Shown here: positions 57,279-64,000 of the stretch, piece by piece
Numbering within the stretch: position 1 is the first letter of the stretch
Layout: every line of letters begins with the position of its first letter
Source of the DNA: JAOUJD01 sp963811265
GTDB lineage: Bacteria > Pseudomonadota > Gammaproteobacteria > Burkholderiales > Burkholderiaceae_F
NCBI GenBank assembly: GCA_963811265.1
Contig: CAWEQS010000014.1
Coordinates: 9,340 to 73,339 of the forward strand
Direction of reading: 5' to 3'
DNA: 64,000 nucleotides
Translations under genes and position numbers: made by a program
Notes under the pieces: generated by a model
Databases searched by the model: none
The model's input: the letters and a program-made list of their open reading frames with translations, nothing else
Told to the model about the DNA's origin: nothing

Positions 57279-57955
57279 TGCGCCTGCTGCTGGTCGAGGA
57301 TGACGCGATGCTCGGCTCGGCGCTGAGGGCCGGGTTGCGCCAGGACGGCCACGCGGTCGACTGGGTGCGCAGCGCCGACGAGGCGAGCACGGCCTGGATC
57401 GTCGGCAAGCCCGCCACCTACGACGCGGTCGTTCTCGACCTCGGCCTGCCGGACGGATCGGGTCTCGACCTGCTGCGGCGAGCGCGCCAGCGACGCGTCG
57501 CGACCCCGGTGCTGATCGCCACCGCGCGCGATCGCGTCGCCGACCGCATCGCGGGCCTCGACGCCGGCGCCGACGACTACATGGTCAAGCCGATCGATCT
57601 CGACGAGCTGGCCGCCCGCCTGCGCGCGATCGAGCGCCGCGTCACCGGACGCGCCGAAGCGGCCGTGATCGTCGACGACGTCGCGATCGATCCGACGACG
57701 CGCAGCGTGACCAGAGGCGGCGCGTGGGTGGACCTCACCGCGCGCGAACTCGCCGTGCTGCTCGCGCTTGCGAAGCGTCCCGGAGTGACCTGCTCGCGCG
57801 AGCAACTGATCGAGGCGCTCTACGGCTGGGAGGAGTCGATCGAGAGCAATGCGATCGACGTGCACATCCACCACCTGCGCCGCAAGCTTGGTTCATCCGT
57901 CATCGAGACCCAGCGCGGGCTCGGCTGGCGCCTCGCCACCGGGGGCCGCGGATGA
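57278..57955 (+). CDS. OmpR-family response regulator (QseB-like)
   Basis: 225 residues. Receiver domain with phospho-acceptor Asp54 in VVLDLGLPDGSG, acidic pair in LLVEDDAMLG, Thr in PVLIATARDRV and Lys in YMVKPIDLDELA. C-terminal winged helix with LTARELAVLLALAKRPGVTC and IESNAIDVHIHHLRRKL. ATG 57278 is chosen because the expected cytochrome stop overlaps it (TGATG); the present frame is also open upstream. The stop overlaps the kinase start. Probably regulates the cytochrome operon in response to metal or redox state. Confidence 0.93.
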   Translation: MRLLLVEDDAMLGSALRAGLRQDGHAVDWVRSADEASTAWIVGKPATYDAVVLDLGLPDGSGLDLLRRARQRRVATPVLIATARDRVADRIAGLDAGADDYMVKPIDLDELAARLRAIERRVTGRAEAAVIVDDVAIDPTTRSVTRGGAWVDLTARELAVLLALAKRPGVTCSREQLIEALYGWEESIESNAIDVHIHHLRRKLGSSVIETQRGLGWRLATGGRG

Positions 57956-59298
57956 CGCGGGCCACCTGGTCGCTGCGCAATCGCCTCATCGCCCTGCTCG
58001 CCCTGCTCGCCTTCGTCGCCTGGGCAGCGGGCAGCGTGTGGCTCTACCGCTCCACGCGGCAACAGGCGGGCGAATTGTTCGACGCGGCCCTCGTCGAGAC
58101 GGCGCACGCGGTGTTCGCGGCCGTCTCGCACGAAGGACTGCGCAAGGACGACGATTTCGACTTCGAACCCTCGAAACACGTCCACGCGGAGCGCATCTTC
58201 TATCAGCTGCGCGATCGGCGCGGCTCGATCCGCTATGCCTCGCCCGGCGCTCCGGCCACCGCGCTCGCCGACGGCCGGGCCGAGGGTTTCAGCGAAAGCG
58301 TGGTCGATGGCGTCGCCTACCGCGTGTTCACGCTTCTCGAGCCGCGCCGGCGCGCCGCCATCCACGTCGGACAGCGCGTCGCCGACCGCGACGCGCTGGT
58401 CCGCTCCATGGCGCTGCAACTGCTGCTGCCCGGCGTCGTCGTCGTGATGTTGCTGTCGATCGGCGTGTGGTTCATCGTGCGCCGCGTGACCGCGCCGGTG
58501 ATCGCCTTCTCGAGCGCAATCGACGCCCGCGCACCGACCGACTCCGGCACGGTGGTTGTCGAAGACCTGCCGTCCGAACTGCAGCCCGTCGGCCAGGCGG
58601 TCAATCGCCTGCTCGAGCGCGTGCAGTCGGCGCTGTTGAAGGAGCGGACCCTGACCGCCGACGCTGCCCACGAGCTTCGGACGCCGCTCGCGGCGTTGCG
58701 GGCCCAGGCCCAGGTGGCGCTGCGCGCGCGTGACGATGCCGAGCGCTCCGAGTCGCTGCAGGCGCTGATCGGCGGCGTGGACCGGGCGACGCGCCTGGTG
58801 GAAACGGTGCTCGCGCTGGCGCGCCTCGACGCTCAGGCACCCGATCGCGCGACCGTGAAGGAACTGCCGCTGCGGCCAATGGTGTCCGATGTCGTTCGCG
58901 GCCTCGTCGCTTCCGCACGGGGCAGTGCCCGGGAGATCGAGGTCGACGTCCCCGATGTCATGGTCCTCGGCGATCCCGACGCGCTGCCGCTCGCCATCCG
59001 CAACCTGTGTGAAAACGCCCTGCGCCACGCACGGTCGCGCGTGCGCTTGAGCGCGAGCGAGGCGAACGGAGTGACGACGATCGCCGTCCGCGACGACGGC
59101 CCCGGCATGACGGCCGAGCAGAAGGCACGCGCCTTCGATCGCTTCTACCGCGCAACGTCCGACGGCAGCGGTGCGGGACTCGGACTCGCGCTGGTGAAGC
59201 GGGTGGCGGAGCTGCACGGCAGCGAGGTTCGCTTCTCTTCCGGGCTGGACGGTCGCGGCCTGGGCGTCGAGATCGTCATGCCGCGACGTGCCTCCTGA
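57952..59298 (+). CDS. Sensor histidine kinase (QseC-like)
   Basis: 448 residues. N-terminal helix LIALLALLAFVAWAAGSVWL, a periplasmic sensor region of roughly 130 residues, a second helix LLLPGVVVVMLLSIGVWFIV, HAMP-like linker, and the kinase core: H-box DAAHELRTPLAALRAQ with His240, N-box IRNLCENALRHARSR, DDGPGM and SGAGLGLALVKRV. It pairs with the response regulator by ATGA overlap. The periplasmic part has acidic HEGLRKDDDFDFEPSKH residues that could bind metal; the stimulus is unknown. Confidence 0.93.
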   Translation: MTRATWSLRNRLIALLALLAFVAWAAGSVWLYRSTRQQAGELFDAALVETAHAVFAAVSHEGLRKDDDFDFEPSKHVHAERIFYQLRDRRGSIRYASPGAPATALADGRAEGFSESVVDGVAYRVFTLLEPRRRAAIHVGQRVADRDALVRSMALQLLLPGVVVVMLLSIGVWFIVRRVTAPVIAFSSAIDARAPTDSGTVVVEDLPSELQPVGQAVNRLLERVQSALLKERTLTADAAHELRTPLAALRAQAQVALRARDDAERSESLQALIGGVDRATRLVETVLALARLDAQAPDRATVKELPLRPMVSDVVRGLVASARGSAREIEVDVPDVMVLGDPDALPLAIRNLCENALRHARSRVRLSASEANGVTTIAVRDDGPGMTAEQKARAFDRFYRATSDGSGAGLGLALVKRVAELHGSEVRFSSGLDGRGLGVEIVMPRRAS

Positions 59299-59302
59299 GG
59301 CA

Positions 59303-59316
59303 CCGGCGGGCGCCGG
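59303..59316. terminator. Stem-loop between convergent kinase and channel genes
   Basis: CCGGCG-GG-CGCCGG, 5 bases after the kinase stop and 19 before the end of the convergent MscS gene. Very short loop and no T-run, so weak as a terminator, but well placed as a two-way one. Confidence 0.3.
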
Positions 59317-59334
59317 CTGGCGGCGTCGCGCGCG

Positions 59335-61689
59335 TCAGGTCGCCGAGCGCGTTCCCGACGCGCCAACGATCTCAACGGGCACCGGCCCCGCCGTCGACAG
59401 GTGCACGTCGCGCTGCGGGAACGGAATCGAGATCCCGGCCTCCGTGAACGCGTCGTCGATCATCAGCAGCAGGTCGCTCTTCACGCGCCGCGTGTCGCCC
59501 ATCTCGGCCATCTCGACCCAGTACGTGATCGAGAAATTGATCGAGTTGTCCGCGTACTCCTCGAGGTAGACCTGCGGCGGCGGATCCTTCAGCACCAGGC
59601 CGTGGCGCTCGAGCACGCCGGCGAGAATTCCGGACACCTTGCGCAGCGGCGAGCCGTAGGCCACGCCGACGGCGATGGTCTGCCGCGCCGTCGGACTGGA
59701 GTAGGTCCAGTTCGTCATGTTGCCTTCGAGGAACCGGCTGTTCGGGATCATCGACTCGATGCCGTCGGCGCTGCGGATCGTCGACGCGCGGATGCCGATC
59801 TCGGTGACGCGCCCGCGGATGCCGTCGACTTCGACGAGGTCGCCGAGCCGCAGCGGCCGCTCGATCAGCAGCATCACGCCGGACACCAGGTTCTTCAGCA
59901 GCGTCTGCAGGCCGAAGCCGGCGGCGATGGCCAGCGCGCCGCCGAGGAACGCGAACGCCGTCAGCGGAATGCTCGCGCTGACCAGCGCCACCAGGCCGAG
60001 GATCGCCGCGACGATGAACAGGATCCACTTGCGCACGAGCGCCGCGCCCTGCGGCGTCGCGCGCCCCGTTGCGACCGCCTTGCGCTCGATCCGACGCACC
60101 ACGAAGCGGCTGAGCCAGTAGCCGATGAACACGATCAGCGCGGCGCCGAACGTCTTGCCGACCGTGACGCTGCGCGACACGGCCAGCTTGCGTCCTTCGG
60201 CCGTCTCGAATGAATCGTCGATCGCGAACAGCTCGTAGTTCCAGACGTCGCGCGCGGCGAGGCCGGCCGCCGCCCACTGGTCCTTCACGCGCGCCGTCAG
60301 GGACGCCGCGCGGCGGTCCTCGAAGTCGGCCCGGAAGTTTGCGACGAGGCGCTCCAGCGGCGCGGCATCGTCGAGCGCCTTGCGCAGGTCGCGCTGCCGT
60401 TCCCGCAGCGTCTCGATCAGCAGGCGCGACGCCGGCGTATCCGTGTGCGTCGCCATGCGCTGCCGCGACTCCTCGTCGCGCAGGCGACTGTCGGCGTTCG
60501 CGAGTTGCCGCTCCAGGTACTGCTTGGTCGCACGCAGGCCCGCCAGCGACTCCGTCAGCCGCTCATACGCCGCCCGCGCTCGCACCGGATCCTGGAGGCT
60601 GATGGCGGTCGCCCGCGCCTCCCACGCGGCCTTCTCGCCATCGAGCTGGAGCAGGTACTCGCGCAGCAGGAACACGCGCTGCGAAGCCGTCGCGGCCGCT
60701 TCGCGCGCCGCGGCCAGATCGCGCTCCAGTTCCGCGGTGTCCGACGGCGCTGCGACCGTTCCCGCCGTGGGCTTGCGGGCGGAGGCGAGGCGCACTTCCG
60801 CGCTGGATGCGGCTTCCGCCGCCGCCGCGGACGCCTTCAAGGCGCGCTCGAGGTCACGCTCGGCAGTTCGGCGGCGCGCCTCGATCTCGGCGAGCATCTT
60901 GTCGAGGTCGGCACGTGGCAGGTCGATAGCAGTGCCGACCGCGTTCAGCTTGCGCGTGGCCAGCTCGGCCGACGCGTTCGCGGCGTCGACCTCCGCTTGC
61001 GCGCCGCGCCGCCCGATCTGCAGCAGCCCCTGGACGGCGCCGTCGACCGCCGCGCGCAGGGACGCGATTCCATGTTCCCACTCGCGTTTCTGGAAGTCCG
61101 GCGTGCCGCGCGCGCGGTCCGCCGCTTCGGCGGCCAGCCGCGCGGCGCCCTGCGCGGCCTTGAGCTTGGCGGCGTAATCGGTCTCCAGGCGATTGAACAT
61201 CGCCGTGGTCGACTTCGCGTTGTCGAGCGCGTTGCGCGCGGCCACGAGTTCATTGCGCAACTCATCGACGACGAGGACCGAGTACGGAGGCGGCTGCTCG
61301 AAGCCTCGCCAACCCTCGATCGCGCGCTGCTGCTCGGCCTGCCGCTGCCGTGCCGCCTCGGCCTTCTCCAGCGAATTGAGCTGCTTCTCGTAGGTGCTGG
61401 CCAGCGCTCGCGCCAGCGTCAGGCGCTGGAGGACTTCCGACAGCGGCGTGCCCGGCGGCGCGTCCGTCGGCGTCTCGCCAGCCGCCTCGATGGCCTCGAG
61501 CGACTTTCGGGCGGCGGCGAGGGCCGCGCGGACGTCGTCGAGGGTGTAGGTCGCGGCGGCGGGCGCCGCGACGGGTTCGCCCTTCGCCGTCCCGGGCAAC
61601 GGGCTCTGCGCCGAGACCGGAAAGAGAGCGCTGCACCCGAGGGCCAGCGCCAGAAATGCGCGACGGACCGCGCCGGACACACGCAACAT
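59335..61689 (-). CDS. MscS-family mechanosensitive channel with long periplasmic domain
   Basis: 784 residues. Signal peptide (FLALALGCSALFPVSAQ), a long helical periplasmic region full of Ala/Glu/Arg heptads (DVRAALAAARKSLEAIEAAG, AASSAEVRLASARKPTAGTV) as in KefA/MscK relatives, a membrane helix FGAALIVFIGYWLSRFVV, two more helices (KWILFIVAAILGLVALVSAS, LTAFAFLGGALAIAAGFGLQ) and the MscS pore/vestibule (LLIERPLRLGDLVEVDGIRG, MIPNSRFLEGNMTNWTYSSP). Gates on membrane tension to release osmolytes. Convergent with the kinase gene. No frameshift. Confidence 0.93.
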   Translation of the reverse strand: MLRVSGAVRRAFLALALGCSALFPVSAQSPLPGTAKGEPVAAPAAATYTLDDVRAALAAARKSLEAIEAAGETPTDAPPGTPLSEVLQRLTLARALASTYEKQLNSLEKAEAARQRQAEQQRAIEGWRGFEQPPPYSVLVVDELRNELVAARNALDNAKSTTAMFNRLETDYAAKLKAAQGAARLAAEAADRARGTPDFQKREWEHGIASLRAAVDGAVQGLLQIGRRGAQAEVDAANASAELATRKLNAVGTAIDLPRADLDKMLAEIEARRRTAERDLERALKASAAAAEAASSAEVRLASARKPTAGTVAAPSDTAELERDLAAAREAAATASQRVFLLREYLLQLDGEKAAWEARATAISLQDPVRARAAYERLTESLAGLRATKQYLERQLANADSRLRDEESRQRMATHTDTPASRLLIETLRERQRDLRKALDDAAPLERLVANFRADFEDRRAASLTARVKDQWAAAGLAARDVWNYELFAIDDSFETAEGRKLAVSRSVTVGKTFGAALIVFIGYWLSRFVVRRIERKAVATGRATPQGAALVRKWILFIVAAILGLVALVSASIPLTAFAFLGGALAIAAGFGLQTLLKNLVSGVMLLIERPLRLGDLVEVDGIRGRVTEIGIRASTIRSADGIESMIPNSRFLEGNMTNWTYSSPTARQTIAVGVAYGSPLRKVSGILAGVLERHGLVLKDPPPQVYLEEYADNSINFSITYWVEMAEMGDTRRVKSDLLLMIDDAFTEAGISIPFPQRDVHLSTAGPVPVEIVGASGTRSAT

Positions 61690-61740
61690 GGCTGAAGTGG
61701 AAGATTCGCCGAATTGCGTATTCTCGCCGAACGGCCACGC

Positions 61741-64000
61741 CTACGTATTCAGCAGCATCTTCACCAGGTTCGGCAGCCCCTTGCCCTGGATGTACTGATC
61801 GCGCCCGAGGTCGGTGGCGTGGTCGAGCAGGATCTTCTTCACGCGATTCGGGTAGCCGGCGAACTCCGCCGCACCGAGAGGAAGCCCGCCAGCAGGCCGG
61901 ACACGTGCGGAACCGCCTGGCTCGTGCCGCTCATCTCGACGTACAGGTCCTTCTCCGCCGTGGCATCCGCCGGCGCGGTATGGGCCGCCGACAGGATGCG
62001 CTCGCCGGGCGCGACGAGGTCCGGCTTCATGCGGCCGTCGGCGGTCGGCCCGCGCGACGAGAAGTACGAGACGCCGTAGGTGTGCGGGGCGAGCTTGTGC
62101 ACCGAGCCGACGGTGATGCCCTCCTCCAGGTTGGCCGGATCACCGATCGACAGGTCCATGTTCGACTGGATCGGGCCGTCCGCGCCTTCGAGCACCGCGT
62201 AGCCCTCGTTGCCCGCCGCGACGCAGACCAGCACGCCCTGGTTCCACAGCCGCCGCAGTTCCTGGCACAGCGGCGTGTGGCCGCAGTTGTACGACATCGG
62301 ATCGAACGCGCCGCCGAGCGACAGGTTGAGGCCGTGGATCACGAGCCGACCCGCCTTCTCGTTGATCTCCGCAACCTTGTCGAGCGCCTTGATGATGAAC
62401 GCGTCCTCGCCCGCCCCGCTGTCCTTCAGCACCTTGAAGCCGATCAGCTGCGCGTCGGGCGCCATGCCGAGGTACTCGCTGCCCGCGACGCCACCCGCGA
62501 TGATGCCGGCCACGTGCGTGCCGTGCCCGTTGCCGTCGAGCGTCTCGAACGAGGGCTGCCCCGGCTTGTGCAGCACCGGCGCGCCGCGCTGGGTGCAGTC
62601 CCACTGCTCGAGCACCGTGTTCTTCCCGTCCGCGCGCCGGAAGTGCGGATGGCGCGCGGCGATGCCGGTGTCGAGCACCGCCCACGTGATGCCCTTGCCC
62701 TTCGCGCCGTAGCCGAGGTGCGCCGGCCGCGCCTGCACGATGCCGCCCGACTGCGCGATCAGCGCGCGCTTCGACAGGTTCTTCCAGATGCGCTGGATCT
62801 GCAGCTGCTTGAACTCCGTGCGCAGCGTCTCGATGTCCTCGCGCGTCAGGTCGGCCGCGATGAAGCGGCGCATCACCTGCAGGCGCACGAGTTCCTCGGA
62901 GCGCGTCGCGCCGCGCCGCGAGTTCCCCGATCCGCCGCACCAGCCGCTCGCGCCGCTCGTCGATCGACGCCTCCTGCGGGTCGCCGTCCGGGATGTCGAT
63001 CTGGATCAGCGTCGGGAAGCGCTGCTCGGCGTGCCCGTTCTCGATGTCGCGCACGAGGTCGCGCACGATGACGGCGCGCGCGATGACCTGCGTGAACGCC
63101 GTGCCCGCGACCTCGCGAACGACGGCGCGCACGGCCTCGGTGCCGAGGTAGCCGGTCGCGGAATGCGGGTTGTCCTGCCAGTCCGGGTTGCGGACGGCGA
63201 CGTCCTCGACCTGCACCCCGCGCCCGTTGCGCGCGAACTCGCCCTTCAGCTCCGGGTCGAGCGCCACGGGATCGAGGCGCTCGGCGACGTTGACCCACCG
63301 GGCGACGCACTCCGGCACGCGCAGCGGGCCGCCGATCTCCTTCAGCACGTCCTGCACTTCGTCCATGCCGAGCGGCGAGCCGATCGTCACGAAGAGCCGC
63401 ACGTCCGCCTCCGCGCGCTTCAGCGCGCGCAGCACGTCGTACGCGATCATCGAACCCTGGCTGTGCGCGATCACGATGAACGGGCCGCCGCCCGCCGCGA
63501 TGCGACGGCGCAGCGTGTCCGCCATCCGCGCGCGGCGGTCCGCGTCGAACAGGAAGTCGCGCACGTCGTGCAGGAAGAGCCGCGTGATCAGGCGCGTCAC
63601 GATCGCCCGCACCGGCCTGAACGGCAGCACCTTCGCGCGCTTGTCGCCTGCCTTCGGCGGCGCGTTCGCCGCGAGCATCTTCGCCGCGATCGCGTCGAGC
63701 CGGCGCTGGTCGGCGGGCCGCAGCGGCGCTTCCTCGCGCGCCGACTTGATCGATGCGCCGCCGATGCCGGTCCACTCCGGCTCCAGCGATTGCAGCCGCT
63801 CGCCGTCGGCACAGGTGGCGTCCTCCGGGCTCGGATAGCGCTCGCGATCGACCCAGTAGGCAAGCCGCGTGCGGTCGCCCATCTCGGCGCCGAAGAGCGC
63901 GCGGTCCCACTGGCACTTGAGGATCGCGGCCTCGGGCTTGTTGCCGATGCCGTGGATGTAGATGACCGTGCCGACGGCACGGCGGCTGGCCCGCGCCGAC
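61741..64000 (-). CDS. Alpha/beta hydrolase joined to a subtilisin-like (S8) protease (frameshifted; runs off the window end)
   Basis: The visible N-part (after VGTVIYIHGIGNKPEAAILK) is a lipase-like hydrolase with nucleophile Ser in VIAHSQGSMIAYD. The C-part is an S8 protease with Asp in WAVLDTGIAARHP, His in NGHGTHVAGIIAGG and Ser in SGTSQAVPHVSG. Between them, near 62895-62915, the frame shifts (one extra base): IGELAARRDA continues TRSEELVRLQVMRRFIAADL. Near 61870-61880 one base is apparently missing: AGFLSVRR resumes EFAGYPNRVKKILLDHATDL to TAG 61741. No stop lies between the domains, so one two-domain protein is likely, but two adjacent genes cannot be excluded. No signal peptide is in view. 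Confidence 0.75.

Overview
The window is a GC-rich chromosomal segment, most likely from a betaproteobacterium of the Burkholderiales type. I infer this from gene content: a Bug/TctC-type solute receptor, a complete propionyl-CoA to succinyl-CoA block, a Liv-type ABC importer next to dehydrogenases, a DUF1924/diheme cytochrome/cytochrome b561 block joined to a QseBC-like two-component system, and many CoA-linked catabolic genes. I saw no rRNA, tRNA, CRISPR array, insertion sequence or prophage gene. Coding density is very high, and most genes sit in operons with ATGA, GTGA or TGATG start/stop overlaps.

Layout. 1-7808 (minus): acyl-CoA dehydrogenase (cut by the window edge), methylmalonyl-CoA epimerase-like protein, propionyl-CoA carboxylase alpha and beta, MeaB GTPase and methylmalonyl-CoA mutase. 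A divergent GntR/FCD regulator follows across an AT-rich palindromic promoter. 8773-15454 (plus): DUF2889 protein, quinone oxidoreductase, MFS transporter, then acyl-CoA dehydrogenase, CaiB/BaiF CoA-transferase and MmgE/PrpD. 15543-17420 (minus): lipoprotein with six PKD repeats. 17773-24714 (plus): Liv-type ABC importer (receptor, two permeases, two ATPases), aldehyde dehydrogenase and SDR. 24739-26810 (minus): zinc alcohol dehydrogenase and a LysR regulator.

26949-44038 (minus) is the most unusual part: about 17 kb and sixteen genes in one direction. It reads ApbE flavin transferase, a three-haem lipoprotein resembling the hydrazine synthase alpha family, a second cytochrome-like lipoprotein, two outer-membrane barrels (one with an SH3-like region), TlpA thioredoxin, DUF4266 lipoprotein, DUF3570 barrel, a small periplasmic protein, two TPR proteins, another small periplasmic protein, ExbB, two ExbD and an AgmX/PglI-type TonB-like protein. 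It appears to join a proton-driven envelope-spanning complex of the Glt/Agl kind to extracytoplasmic redox proteins.

44496-50729: dienelactone hydrolase; then on the minus strand a small basic protein, IclR regulator, PaaK-like CoA ligase, SDR, amidohydrolase and tripartite-transporter receptor, which look like a catabolic unit for an unidentified carboxylic acid; then a small orphan gene. 50861-55161: MacAB-like efflux system with two different permeases. 55296-59298: PepSY-like protein, DUF1924 cytochrome, diheme cytochrome c, cytochrome b561 and a response regulator/histidine kinase pair. 59335-61689: MscS-type channel. 61741-64000: an alpha/beta hydrolase joined to a subtilisin-like protease, cut by the window end.

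A recurring oddity is that eleven otherwise well-conserved genes carry one or more single-base frameshifts (about sixteen in all, mostly apparent +1 insertions). These look more like sequencing or assembly errors than decay. I give the corrected gene spans and say where each shift lies.
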